Shown here: positions 25,273-34,065 of the stretch, piece after piece
How positions within the stretch are numbered: position 1 is the first letter of the stretch
Layout: each line of letters opens with the position of its first letter
Assembly (NCBI RefSeq): GCF_016595795.1
Contig: NZ_JAENHN010000028.1
Span: 100,128 to 164,127, forward strand
Source: Clostridium yunnanense
GTDB taxonomy: Bacteria > Bacillota > Clostridia > Clostridiales > Clostridiaceae
DNA: 64,000 bases
Direction: 5' to 3'
The notes under the pieces: model-generated
Told to the model about the DNA's origin: nothing
What the model saw: the letters and a program-made list of their open reading frames with translations, nothing else
Database searches by the model: none
Program-made: the position numbers and the translations under genes

Positions 25273-26985
25273 TTATACTTTAAATTTCTGTACCATATTA
25301 TTAAGGTTTTGAACTAGTATTGCTTGATTCTGAACTGCAGTTGATACATCGTCAATTGATTCAGTAACTTCAGTAATGCTGCTAAGTATCTCTTCAGAAC
25401 TTGCAGCTGATTCTTCTGCTGTAGCAGAAAGATTTTGTATTGAATCGCTTACCTGATCCATAACAGTATTCATTTGCTTTGAAGAAGAAGCAATCTCTTC
25501 AGACATGTCATTTACAAAAGCGGCATCTTTTTCATATTGTATACCTGTGCTCATTAGAAACTCATAAGTTGGTTTAACTACATCATTCATGTAATCTAAC
25601 ATACCTGAACCTGTTTCTGAAAGTTTACTGAAGGCTGATTGTACTTGATTAACCATAGCTTGTATGCTAACTACTGCTTCTGAAGATTGCTCAGCTAATT
25701 TTCTTACTTCATCAGCAACCACTGCAAAGCCCCTACCTTGTTCACCTGCTCTTGCCGCTTCTATGGCAGCGTTAAGTGCTAATAGGTTAGTCTGTCCCGC
25801 GATTGCACCAATAGAGTCAGCTGCAATTTTAACCTTTTCAACTACTTTGCCTTCTTCAATTGCTGATAGTAGTCCTGCTCTTTTTTCTTCATAAATCTTT
25901 GCACTCTCTGAAATGTTTTTTGAAGCAGTTTCCTTAATTGAAATTGCTCTTTTATCGATTTCTCTAACTGATTTTAGAGAATCTTCAGCCCTACCTGCTA
26001 ATTCATTTGTAGTAGCAGTTACTTCTTCAGAAGAAGAACTTACAGTTTCAAATACCATGCTTAGATTTTGAGCTCCTTTAGCTATTTCATCAGTAGATTG
26101 ACTAATAGATTGCATTACTGCTGATATTTCTTGTGTTGAGGCTGCCAGTTCTTCACTAGATGCGCTTAGGGTTTCTGAATCATTTATTACTTTGGAAATT
26201 AGTTCTTTAACATTATTGTTGGCTTTATTTAATTCACTTGCAAGGTTACCGAATTCATCTTTACTGTCAATTTCCATTGTATGAGATAAGTCTCCTTGTC
26301 CTAAATACTCAGCAAAAGCTAATATTTTCTTTATTTGTCGAGAGATTGTAAGTGTTAAAGTTGTAGAAAGTATGATTGCAATTATTACAGCTGCAACTGA
26401 AATAGATACTACAGTTATTAAAGAATTTTTATATATATTGTTATTATTAGTTTCTTTAATTACAGCACTTTTATCCACATCGCTTACTAACTTTTCTATA
26501 GAAGTGGTAAGCTTATTTCTAATGTCAGCAGAGCTTGCACTTAGTGTTGCGGCCTCATCGTATTTTCCTTCTGATACAAGAGCTATTATATTATCACAAG
26601 CTGTTCTATAAGCTGATAATTGACTCTCTAATTGTGAAAACTCAGCTTTTTCCTCAACGGTTAAGGCTGCTTTTGAAAATTTATCAAAAATTTTATTGTT
26701 TTCTTGTCTGTATGAAGCTATTTTTTCCTGTGTTGAAGAAACCTTCGATTTGTCTCTTGCTTCAACTAAGTTGATTATGCTTAATCTTATGTGCATGGTA
26801 TTGGCATTTGCAATTTCTAAATTTTTCAGTGTTTGGAATTCCTCATTATACATTGAGCTAGATGCTTTATTTATTTTATTCAGATTTATTTGACTAATTA
26901 ACGTTATAGTTACCATAAATACAATAACTATAGAAAAGCCGGCTACAAGTTTACTTTTAACAGATAGATTATTGAATAATTTCAT
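25273..26985 (-). CDS. Methyl-accepting chemotaxis protein
   Basis: A 570-residue transmembrane chemoreceptor. A first helix at about residues 12-32 and a second at about 190-212 flank a four-helix-bundle periplasmic-type sensor (4HB_MCP). A HAMP domain (about 212-265) follows, then a long coiled-coil signalling domain with the conserved hairpin tip [40 protein letters not shown]. Written in parts, the tip core is [18 protein letters not shown]. It relays ligand binding to CheA/CheW. GGAGAT precedes the ATG. No chemotaxis genes adjoin it, so it is an isolated receptor, and its ligand is unknown. Confidence 0.95.
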   Translation of the reverse strand: MKLFNNLSVKSKLVAGFSIVIVFMVTITLISQINLNKINKASSSMYNEEFQTLKNLEIANANTMHIRLSIINLVEARDKSKVSSTQEKIASYRQENNKIFDKFSKAALTVEEKAEFSQLESQLSAYRTACDNIIALVSEGKYDEAATLSASSADIRNKLTTSIEKLVSDVDKSAVIKETNNNNIYKNSLITVVSISVAAVIIAIILSTTLTLTISRQIKKILAFAEYLGQGDLSHTMEIDSKDEFGNLASELNKANNNVKELISKVINDSETLSASSEELAASTQEISAVMQSISQSTDEIAKGAQNLSMVFETVSSSSEEVTATTNELAGRAEDSLKSVREIDKRAISIKETASKNISESAKIYEEKRAGLLSAIEEGKVVEKVKIAADSIGAIAGQTNLLALNAAIEAARAGEQGRGFAVVADEVRKLAEQSSEAVVSIQAMVNQVQSAFSKLSETGSGMLDYMNDVVKPTYEFLMSTGIQYEKDAAFVNDMSEEIASSSKQMNTVMDQVSDSIQNLSATAEESAASSEEILSSITEVTESIDDVSTAVQNQAILVQNLNNMVQKFKV

Positions 26986-27697
26986 AAGTTAATCTCCGAT
27001 CTTTTTTTATTTTTGTGTTTTATCAATTTTAATCTTAAGTTCAGTATTTTACATGTTATAAATAATTTTTTTAGTTTTTTTAGAAATCAATATAGGTAAA
27101 GAAAATCTTTATGTATATTTACTCATAAATATAAGGAAAGCATTAATAAATATGAATTGTGAAATTTGTATAATAATTTTAAAACTATGAATCTTTATAA
27201 AATTTCTATTTAATTTTAAATTAATTAATTTGAGCCATCTAAATTTGGAGTTATCTCCTTAGAATTATTGGTTTAACTATAATATTCTAATATATTAAAT
27301 CACTATTATGGCTTATATTAAGTATATTAGCATATTAAATAAAATACAATACTAATTAATAATAATTATCAGTTGTATGCAATGTAAATATTGGGAGATT
27401 ATATCTTTATTCATTTACATGGGAATATGTGGGGTTGTTATTGATAAATATGCGTATAATACGAGTTTTTATAAGGATAATAAAATTGAATGGATACTAT
27501 TCAATGACCAATAATATTTGTTTAGATTTATTTATAAAAAAGATCTCCTTTAGCTCTAATTTATATGTACCGTTTTGTAATAAAATTTATATTTTTAAAT
27601 TCTCTCATCAAAGCTTTGAAAGTTTTAAAAATACATTTCGAGTCAAACGGGTACATCTTTAGATAGATCTAAAAGAGATTAATTATAAAAATATGTT
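26986..27697. other. Intergenic region of about 700 bases with a repeat
   Basis: Extremely AT-rich. It contains the leader of the chemoreceptor gene at the left and a TGTACC-type inverted-repeat element at 27564-27659 at the right. A 77-codon frame over the repeat (27429-27662) lacks a ribosome site and is not accepted as a gene. Nothing else was recognised. Confidence 0.55.
27564..27659. repeat. TGTACC-type inverted-repeat element, copy 1
   Basis: About 96 bases. The left end ATGTACCGTTTTG pairs with the right end CAAACGGGTACAT, and an inner pair lies around AAAGCTTTGAAAG. The strand TATTTTTAAATTCTCTC is shared with the copy at 32770. Confidence 0.6.
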
Positions 27698-28441
27698 TTA
27701 TTTTAAGTAGACATAAGGATCAGAAGGTTTTTGTATAGTTTCGAAACTATCAGCTATAACAACGGGTGTTACAGTTTTTTGACCGTCTTGAATTTGATCT
27801 TTTTCAGAAATCTTACCGATTACTGTAATCCACTGGCCTTCTTTAAGTTCTATACTCCTATCACGTATTCTTCCTATAGGTCCAACAACTTGCGAATCAG
27901 CTATGCAGCAACTCATATATAATCTTGAAATTACGAATTCATTGGTATCTAGACCTTGTTCTTTGTGTATAAATCCACTTATAGTAACTTGCCTTCCTTT
28001 GTATTCAGATACATGATGGAACATATCTGATAACGAAGCTACATAATTTTCGGTAGTTATATTAAGTGGAAGCTTTTTTGCTCTTTCTTCAGCAGTAAGT
28101 TCTCCAGAGACATTGGCTAGCTTATTTATTGCCTTTACACCTTTATTATCAACTATAGTGGTATCAATTCCTGCTTTACTTGCACCATAACCTACTATAA
28201 TGGTAAATAGAAACAAAAGATGAACTTTGCTTGATCTTTTATAAGTAGCTATAGTAAAAGATTTTTTTAGCTGATAAAGAGTAAGAATTACTAATGCTAT
28301 TTGAAATATATTTACATAAAATATTAGTTTAGGTGTTATAAATAGCTTTATATCACCAGTAACATTAAGGTTAAAAAGAAATAATGATAGTACAAGCAAG
28401 GTTATAAATTTTATAAATTCATTAAAATTAAATTTTTTCAT
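27698..28441 (-). CDS. TIGR03943/DUF1980 family membrane protein (YcgQ-like)
   Basis: A 247-residue protein with hydrophobic segments at about 12-28, 38-57 and 75-92. The C-terminal extracytoplasmic domain (about 125-247) includes LSDMFHHVSEYKGRQVTISG and the conserved SRLYMSCCIADSQ with a paired Cys-Cys, then an OB-like strand set ending WITVIGKI. This is the TIGR03943/DUF1980 pattern, which pairs with DUF318 permeases (YcgR/YcgQ in Bacillus). It begins 1 base after the permease stop, so the two are translationally linked. The conserved cysteines suggest metal handling. Exact transport role is inferred. Confidence 0.85.
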   Translation of the reverse strand: MKKFNFNEFIKFITLLVLSLFLFNLNVTGDIKLFITPKLIFYVNIFQIALVILTLYQLKKSFTIATYKRSSKVHLLFLFTIIVGYGASKAGIDTTIVDNKGVKAINKLANVSGELTAEERAKKLPLNITTENYVASLSDMFHHVSEYKGRQVTISGFIHKEQGLDTNEFVISRLYMSCCIADSQVVGPIGRIRDRSIELKEGQWITVIGKISEKDQIQDGQKTVTPVVIADSFETIQKPSDPYVYLK

Positions 28442-28442
28442 G

Positions 28443-29483
28443 TTAAATCACCTTCATTATTTCCATAAAGTTAACTAAAGAACCTAAGATGGAGCAAATA
28501 ATAACAATGCATATGATTAGTGTAATTACATATTTTCTTTTAAAGCCTCCAACTAGCATCAAGGTATTCTTTATATCAAGCATAGGTCCAAATATTAAAA
28601 AGGCTATTATAGAACCTGTAGTAAACTGTCCTACAAAGGTAGAGCCTATGAAAGCATCCGCTTCGGAACAAATTGAAAGAATAAAAGCTAATCCTATCAT
28701 GGCAAGTACAGAAATGTATGGATTTCTAGCCAATACATCTATGCTGTCTCTTGATACTAGAACTTGGAATACTGCAGATAAAATTGCACCGAAAATTAGA
28801 TATTTACTTATGTCGAAAAATTCTGAGATAACATTGTCAAGCAATGAAGTTAGTTTTGATTTGTTTTTGGCTGAAGTATGAGATTCACCACATCCGCAAA
28901 GATCATCGTTATCATTATAAATATCTTCCCTAAGCAAATTTGAGTTATTTCGTTCTAATATACTTATAATAGATCCTATAGTTATGGCAGCTATAATTCC
29001 GGCAATACTTCTTATAAATAATATAGAGATTCTATGATTAAAAGCATAATATGTAGACATAAGTACCACAGGGTTGATAATAGGGGTAGCTAGCATAAAG
29101 GTAGTAGCAACTCCAACTGGTACACCTTTTTTAATAAGTCGCCTTGCTATAGGAATTATGGCACACTCACATATTGGAAAGAATATGCCTATAACTGATG
29201 CAGATAATAAAGCTAAAAGTTTATTTTTAGGTAAAATTCTAGCTATAGTCTTTTCGGATACATAAAGTTGTATGAAAGACGATATAAGAGAACCTATAAA
29301 TATAAAGGGCATTGCCTCCAAAATTATACTTATAAAAATTGCTGAAAAGTTTTTTATCGTCCTCTCATTTAAGGCTATCTTAAATTTTAACATTAACAAT
29401 ACTATCAATATTATTAATGGAATAAATGCCAGTTTTGATAATTGACTTATGTAGTTTTTCTTAGAAGTTTCTCTATATTCCAT
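28443..29483 (-). CDS. ArsP_1/DUF318 family permease (YcgR-like)
   Basis: A 346-residue permease with eight to nine hydrophobic helices. The family signature FPICECAIIPIARRLIKKG near residue 105 and VPVGVATTFMLATPIINPVVL follow the DUF318 pattern. A cytoplasmic loop contains DDLCGCGESHTSA, a possible metal-binding CGCG. A second core motif LSICSEADAFIG mirrors the first, showing the internal duplication. The ATG at 29483 has GCGGTG six bases upstream; an upstream GTG at 29492 is also in frame. It lies between a CobW-like gene and its TIGR03943 partner in an apparent metal-related operon. Confidence 0.88.
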   Translation of the reverse strand: MEYRETSKKNYISQLSKLAFIPLIILIVLLMLKFKIALNERTIKNFSAIFISIILEAMPFIFIGSLISSFIQLYVSEKTIARILPKNKLLALLSASVIGIFFPICECAIIPIARRLIKKGVPVGVATTFMLATPIINPVVLMSTYYAFNHRISILFIRSIAGIIAAITIGSIISILERNNSNLLREDIYNDNDDLCGCGESHTSAKNKSKLTSLLDNVISEFFDISKYLIFGAILSAVFQVLVSRDSIDVLARNPYISVLAMIGLAFILSICSEADAFIGSTFVGQFTTGSIIAFLIFGPMLDIKNTLMLVGGFKRKYVITLIICIVIICSILGSLVNFMEIMKVI

Positions 29484-29515
29484 CGTAAACACCGCTTTCT
29501 AATAACTGAAGTAAA

Positions 29516-30157
29516 TTATATTTTAGATAAAAGTATCCTTAAAGAGATTCTTAGAAGTTTAAGAAAACCTCCGTCTAAGATGGCCATATACTGCAATTCT
29601 TTTTCCAAGGAATCCATTTTATCTATGGTAGCTATAAATGTATCTCTATTTAATCTATTTATATTAGACTTTATTTCTTTCAGCTTGTCCTTAGAGATAT
29701 TAGCACAATTGTTTAATATTATTAAATTGCTATGGTGTATGCAAGGAAGAATAAGTCCAGGCATGTTAGATAAAAACATACTGTAGGTATTAATATCAGA
29801 TATATAAAATACTGAACTAATCTTGCAAGTATTAGTTAATTCCTGGGAAATTATATCGGTTAATTCAATAAGATTTTTTGTGCCATTATATTCTATTATT
29901 ATTCGATGAGGTTTATATTTATCTATCATAGAGTTTATATATTCTGAATTCAGCTTTAATTGTGGATCGTATTGTTCTAAAGATATATTCTTACTATTGA
30001 TAATGCTATCTTCAATTTGAGCTATACCTTGTTCATTTTGAATAATCAACACCTTTTCCATGAAAAGAAAAGTGTTTTTTATAAGTGTATTTATAAAGAA
30101 TGTTTTCCCGGAACCTATAAATCCAGTAACTATTTCTATATCTACTTTAGTCTTCAT
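29516..30157 (-). CDS. Short CobW/HypB-like GTPase lacking the CxCC motif
   Basis: A 213-residue P-loop protein of the CobW/UreG/HypB class. Walker A is GFIGSGKT at residues 12-19. The switch region has IIQNEQGIAQIED, where canonical family members have a conserved Glu-Asn-Glu (ENE) followed by CxCC; here that cysteine motif is missing (SLEQYDPQL in its place). IIIEYNGTKN replaces the usual IIEPSG. The C-terminal CobW_C domain is absent, making it about 100 residues shorter than the paralogue at 30505. It could be a regulatory or GTP-binding partner of that protein. Function unknown. Confidence 0.75.
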   Translation of the reverse strand: MKTKVDIEIVTGFIGSGKTFFINTLIKNTFLFMEKVLIIQNEQGIAQIEDSIINSKNISLEQYDPQLKLNSEYINSMIDKYKPHRIIIEYNGTKNLIELTDIISQELTNTCKISSVFYISDINTYSMFLSNMPGLILPCIHHSNLIILNNCANISKDKLKEIKSNINRLNRDTFIATIDKMDSLEKELQYMAILDGGFLKLLRISLRILLSKI

Positions 30158-30504
30158 AGTGTAATCACGCCTTTAATTTTAAATAATATCATAAATTAAT
30201 AATACATTATTATAGTACACTCATATGCGAATAAGTTACATAATTATTAATTTCTAGTTGTGGGATATATTTTCTAATGAAAAGATAAAGTTCTTGATAA
30301 TCCAATATTTATATTTAAGTAAAAATTTCGCATATTGAAAATTTGTAAAAGTTTATCACTAATTATAGGGTTCCAACCACTATAAAGTATTTGAACTTAT
30401 TTTGGAAGATATTGAACATTTAATCTTCCAACAAGTACAAAGTATTATTTAGTAGCGAACCCTAAAATATATAAGTAAACATAAATTATAAAATAAAGTT
30501 ATAA
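30158..30504. other. Gap between the two CobW-like genes
   Basis: About 350 bases without a gene. It holds the inverted-repeat element at 30367-30463 and otherwise AT-rich sequence. The gap separates the full-length CobW gene from the rest of the metal cluster. Confidence 0.5.
30367..30463. repeat. AGGGTTCC-type inverted-repeat element
   Basis: The left end AGGGTTCCAACCACTA pairs imperfectly with the right end TAGTAGCGAACCCT; an inner stem pairs GGAAGAT with ATCTTCC. It is about 97 bases and noncoding. A related but shorter palindrome begins ATAGGGTTCCATT near 54836. Confidence 0.55.
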
Positions 30505-31464
30505 TTAATCTTCAAATAGTTTCTTTATTTCATTTGAATTAAGCTCATTTCCGATAACACATACTCTTCCTGAATAATCTGGGAGAGAAGGTCTTATCTC
30601 AAATTCACCAGGTACATAGTCAAATTCTAACCATTTGTTACTGGAAGATTCTATTATTCCTTTTGCTCTTAGAATTGTTCCATATACTTTTTTATCGTTT
30701 AATCGAGTTAGTATAGATTCTAAAGTGTTTTTTGAAAATACTTTAGGTGTTTCTATGCCTATAGTTTTAAATGTTTCTCCAGTAGATTTTGTTGTTGAGC
30801 TCTTAAGTGAAACTTTAGCAGAACTATTTTTTAGAAGATTTACCTTCTCAATAAGTTGCTTCTGTGCATCACCTTCAGCTATATTTATTATGTCTTCAGC
30901 CTTTAAATCATCCCATGGAGTTGTTATTATATTTGCATTTTTATTTAATTCTCTAATCTTTGAGATAGTTTGTACTACCATATCCTTGTTTACATTTTGA
31001 GTTCTGCTCAATATTATAGTTTTAGCATTTATTATTTGATTTTTATAAAAATCATCAAAGTTTAATACGTACATATCATATTTTGTTATATCTATTACTG
31101 TCATTATAATATTTATTGAAACTTTGTCCTTTAGATTAGGTTCTTTAAATACAGATAATATCTCTGAAAGTTTTGCAACGCCAGAAGGTTCTATTATTAT
31201 TCTTTCAGGATTATATTTGCTAATTACTTCATTAATTCCTTCAGTGAAGTCTCCGTAAACACTACAACATATGCAGCCTGCATTGATTTCCTTAACATCT
31301 ATTTTAGTGGTTTTTAAGAAGCTGCTATCAATACCTATTTCCCCAAATTCATTTTCTATTATTGCTATCTTATTATCCTTCAGTTTTTCACTTATAAGCT
31401 TCTTTATAAGCATAGTTTTTCCTGCGCCTAAAAAACCAGAAAACAAATCTACTTTTACCTTCAA
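30505..31464 (-). CDS. CobW-family GTP-binding metallochaperone
   Basis: A 319-residue G3E GTPase. Walker A is GFLGAGKT at residues 10-17. ENEFGEIGID precedes the metal motif GCICCS (Cys 64, 66, 67). Base recognition lies near ILSRTQ, where the usual NKxD is changed, and IIEPSGVAKL forms the switch. The C-terminal domain from about 230 is shorter and varied but ends in a CobW_C-like LEFDYVPGEFEIRP. Family members insert or deliver zinc or cobalt (YciC, ZNG1). The TTG start at 31464 has AAGGGA five bases upstream. A perfect Fur-family-like palindrome lies 61-81 bases upstream, which suggests metal-responsive repression. Confidence 0.85.
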   Translation of the reverse strand: MKVKVDLFSGFLGAGKTMLIKKLISEKLKDNKIAIIENEFGEIGIDSSFLKTTKIDVKEINAGCICCSVYGDFTEGINEVISKYNPERIIIEPSGVAKLSEILSVFKEPNLKDKVSINIIMTVIDITKYDMYVLNFDDFYKNQIINAKTIILSRTQNVNKDMVVQTISKIRELNKNANIITTPWDDLKAEDIINIAEGDAQKQLIEKVNLLKNSSAKVSLKSSTTKSTGETFKTIGIETPKVFSKNTLESILTRLNDKKVYGTILRAKGIIESSSNKWLEFDYVPGEFEIRPSLPDYSGRVCVIGNELNSNEIKKLFED

Positions 31465-31524
31465 AGAAATCCCTTCTTTCTAAAGATTCTACTTTTATAT
31501 TTTAAACCTATGGAAAAATTTAAT

Positions 31525-31545
31525 CAATGCAAATGATTTGCATTG
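31525..31545. promoter_or_regulatory. Fur-family-like (Zur?) operator, perfect 10-1-10 palindrome
   Basis: Half-site CAATGCAAAT, central G, then its exact complement ATTTGCATTG. The core TGCAAAT-n-ATTTGCA has the 7-1-7 layout of Fur, Zur and PerR boxes. It lies directly upstream of the CobW gene on the minus strand. Zur is favoured by the gene content; this is inference. Confidence 0.6.
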
Positions 31546-31682
31546 TATACTATATACAAAAAGTTAACAAATTATGAGTATCAATATTTCTAGAGTTTAT
31601 TGTAGACTTTATTGATATTTATATGAAAAAAATATGCTTATAATGTTCCATGCAATCAAAAAGTAGATATTCATTTATTAAA

Positions 31683-31721
31683 AAAATCTGCTATCAAGAA
31701 TGTGACTTGATAGCAGATTTT
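31683..31721. terminator. Hairpin terminator upstream of the CobW gene
   Basis: Perfect 16-bp stem, arms 31683-31698 and 31706-31721 (core AATCTGCTATCAAG), with A and T runs on each side. It is positioned to stop minus-strand transcription from the RpiR gene before it enters the metal operon. Confidence 0.7.
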
Positions 31722-31794
31722 CTTTTATTATTCAATTAATCTTTGCAGATATATCAGGTCCAAATAAAGCTTTCTATGCTTTTACGAAGTGTTA

Positions 31795-31830
31795 TCTTTG
31801 ATAAGTTTCAATTTAAAGTGGTACATATAT
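31795..31830. repeat. Remnant of TGTACC-type element
   Basis: ATAAGTTTCAATTTAAAGTG followed by GTACAT matches the terminal part of the family (compare AATAAGTTTCATTACGAAGTG at 47243). The other half is missing. Confidence 0.35.
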
Positions 31831-31859
31831 ATAATTATATTTTCAAGTTTACGTATGAA

Positions 31860-31896
31860 GATATAGATTCTTATACTTCGTATAAGAATCTATATC
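31860..31896 (-). terminator. 17-bp hairpin overlapping the RpiR stop codon
   Basis: Arms 31860-31876 and 31880-31896 pair perfectly with a 3-base loop and include the stop codon of the regulator. No T-run follows on the minus strand; it may stabilise or attenuate the transcript. Confidence 0.45.
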
Positions 31897-32644
31897 TCAT
31901 CAAAATAAGGTCTTTAACATATAAGAAAGCATATCTTCCTACAAAAGGAAAGTATTCATTCCCATAAAGAACTACCTTAGTTACGTATTCAATTAGAGGG
32001 GTTGCTGGATTTTGAGTGATTAATAATTTTCTTGCTTTACTTTGTTTTAATGCTTCGATAAGTCTTGAATTATAGCTACAGCCACCTGATATTGAAAATA
32101 TAACTAATAATGAATTTTCATCTAAAGATTTTATATTATCTAGTTGTTTATCGATATCAACAAAAACTGTTGCAAATTTACCTAGTACCATTAATTCACC
32201 TTGAAAATCTAGAGTAATACTTTGACCTGTATTTAAACCTACAAGAGATACACTAGGATAGTCGTGTATATTCTTGACTAATTCGTCGATTTCTTCAGTC
32301 TTTAACGTCTGAGTAGCCAAATCTATATTTTTCTTAGCCATGAAAGATAAGTCAGAAGCATCCTCGTTTATGTTCATGTTTATGCTTTTATTTCTTGGGT
32401 CAAAATATTCATTGTCATCATATACTAACATATTTTTAAATTCGTAAAAGCTATTGCAACCTAGTTTTCTACAAAATCTACTTATGGTAGATATGGATAC
32501 ATAACATAAGTCAGCTAGTTGATTTATACTCATGCTTGATATTTTATTTATATTTTGAAGCATTATCCAAGAAATACTGTAGTCAATATCTTTTTCGTTA
32601 CTGGTATTAATTATTAATAATAACTTATGAACAACATCACTCAT
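31871..32644 (-). CDS. RpiR/MurR-family transcriptional regulator
   Basis: A 257-residue regulator. The N-terminal HTH_6 domain (about 1-75) has SINQLADLCYVSISTISRFCRKLG as the helix-turn-helix. The C-terminal SIS domain (about 110-240) has SLVGLNTGQ and LLVIFSISGGCSYNSRLIEAL, where the Ser residues bind a sugar phosphate. GGTGGTGA lies six bases before the ATG at 32644, which is preferred to an ATG 15 bases earlier. RpiR proteins control sugar or amino-sugar catabolism. It probably regulates the adjacent Gfo/Idh oxidoreductase gene upstream in the same direction. An inverted-repeat element separates the two genes. Confidence 0.87.
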   Translation of the reverse strand: MSDVVHKLLLIINTSNEKDIDYSISWIMLQNINKISSMSINQLADLCYVSISTISRFCRKLGCNSFYEFKNMLVYDDNEYFDPRNKSINMNINEDASDLSFMAKKNIDLATQTLKTEEIDELVKNIHDYPSVSLVGLNTGQSITLDFQGELMVLGKFATVFVDIDKQLDNIKSLDENSLLVIFSISGGCSYNSRLIEALKQSKARKLLITQNPATPLIEYVTKVVLYGNEYFPFVGRYAFLYVKDLILMRYRFLYEV

Positions 32645-32769
32645 TTTTTTCACCACCATGGTATTAATTTTTAGCCTTTGTGTTAAGCATAGTACATTCT
32701 ATATAATTTAACTTTATTATAATATTGATGGATCATGTGTATTGGTAATTATAAAATCTATTTGTATGG

Positions 32770-32866
32770 CTGCACCATTTCGTAATAAAACTTATTATTT
32801 TTAAATTCTCTCGCAAGAAACCGTGAGAATTTTAAAAATAGAGTTAGGTTCGAACTGGGACATCTT
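32770..32866. repeat. TGTACC-type inverted-repeat element, copy 2
   Basis: About 97 bases: TGCACCATTTCGTAATAAAA at the left, CGAACTGGGACATC at the right, and an inner stem AAATTCTCTCGC with GTGAGAATTT. It lies between the RpiR and oxidoreductase genes. Confidence 0.65.
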
Positions 32867-32936
32867 TAACAGTACATTATTTGTTTTTTATAATAAACAT
32901 TATAAGGAGCTAAATTTGTACAATTATAAGAATAAA

Positions 32937-33842
32937 CTATAGTTTTATAAGTTCTTCTATAATATCTTCACATATTTTATGTGTAAGTAGTGCATCTTCT
33001 AAAGAGATGTTTGTTTCTTTACCATCTTTTATACAATCTATAAAATGATTTATTATTTGATAAAAACCTTTTCTATATAAGGTTGTATCCCAATCTCCTA
33101 ATTTTCTTAAACTTTCTTCATTATTGCATGAGTTTGAGCTTATAGCCATATCTTTTACAACAATTTTTTTGCCAGGACACATATATTCAACAAGTTCTTC
33201 TGATATACCGCTATCTCTGTTCATTATGGCAATAGAAGTAGTATTTTTATTTGATAGTTTTGTAACTACATTATATAACTTATCATTTTTTATTAGTCCA
33301 TTTACCTGAAGATCTGATATACTTCCACCCATCAAAAATCTTGCAGTATCAAGTACATGTATATAATCGTCAAGTATAAATGTTCTTATATCTTGTGGAC
33401 TAGAAACTCTATTTTTTTGTACTAAAACCACATTGGCAGTTTCTTCGTTTTTAATTGAGGAGTACATAGGAGCAAATCTTCTATTAAAACCTATCATTAG
33501 AGTTCTGTTATACTTATTTGCTATGTTTACTAACTCTTTTGATTCTTCATAAGAGTAAGAAATCGGTTTGTCTACGTAAACATGTATACCTGACATAAGT
33601 AGTTTCTTGCAGATTTCAAAATGAGATTCTGTTGCTGTATGAACAAATGCAGCTTGAATATTTGAATTTATTAAATCATCTATTGAAGTAGTGTATTCAT
33701 TAACTCTATATTTTTTAGCCTGTTTTTTTAATTTTTCTATATTCCTTGTACAAAATACAAGTTCGATATCCTCTCTTGCTGTTATAACAGGCAAATATGC
33801 CTTTTGCGCGATTCCGCCAAGACCTATAACTCCAATTCTCAT
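32937..33842 (-). CDS. Gfo/Idh/MocA-family oxidoreductase
   Basis: A 301-residue NAD(P)-dependent sugar oxidoreductase. The N-terminal Rossmann motif is GVIGLGGIAQ at residues 4-13. The family signature DKPISYSYEESKELV holds the catalytic Lys, and GFNRRFAP follows. The C-terminal beta-sheet domain includes DYIHVLDTARFL with the conserved His. Such enzymes oxidise or reduce sugars, inositols or amino-sugar derivatives. AGGAGGT precedes the ATG. It is divergent from the DMT permease gene and followed by an RpiR regulator in the same direction, so sugar-related control is likely. Confidence 0.9.
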   Translation of the reverse strand: MRIGVIGLGGIAQKAYLPVITAREDIELVFCTRNIEKLKKQAKKYRVNEYTTSIDDLINSNIQAAFVHTATESHFEICKKLLMSGIHVYVDKPISYSYEESKELVNIANKYNRTLMIGFNRRFAPMYSSIKNEETANVVLVQKNRVSSPQDIRTFILDDYIHVLDTARFLMGGSISDLQVNGLIKNDKLYNVVTKLSNKNTTSIAIMNRDSGISEELVEYMCPGKKIVVKDMAISSNSCNNEESLRKLGDWDTTLYRKGFYQIINHFIDCIKDGKETNISLEDALLTHKICEDIIEELIKL

Positions 33843-33941
33843 AACAATACCTCCTAGTAAAAAAGTCTTTACTTAAGTAATTATAAATCACCTAAACTAC
33901 AATGACAAACAGTTATATATAATGTAAAGTATTATGTAGGC

Positions 33942-34020
33942 ATGTACCTTGGAGATATCTAAGAAAACTTAACCTAAATAAAGGCTTGAAAATATTTTGA
34001 GTGAGAGATTTTAGGTACAT
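33942..34020. repeat. Inverted repeat in the divergent Gfo/Idh-DMT region
   Basis: ATGTACCT (33942-33949) is repeated as AGGTACAT (34013-34020). The 63-base interior is unlike the other families. It could be a diverged repeat element or a pair of regulator half-sites. Confidence 0.35.
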
Positions 34021-34065
34021 ATAGGCTACATAAGAAGAAATTGTTTAAAATCGGGGGCTAAATAC

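Noticed and set aside
27429..27662. Possible 77-residue gene
   Set aside because: It has no ribosome-binding site, unusual composition and overlaps an inverted-repeat element.
28489..28881. 130-residue frame opposite the permease gene
   Set aside because: It lies wholly antisense to a well-supported conserved permease and has no family features.
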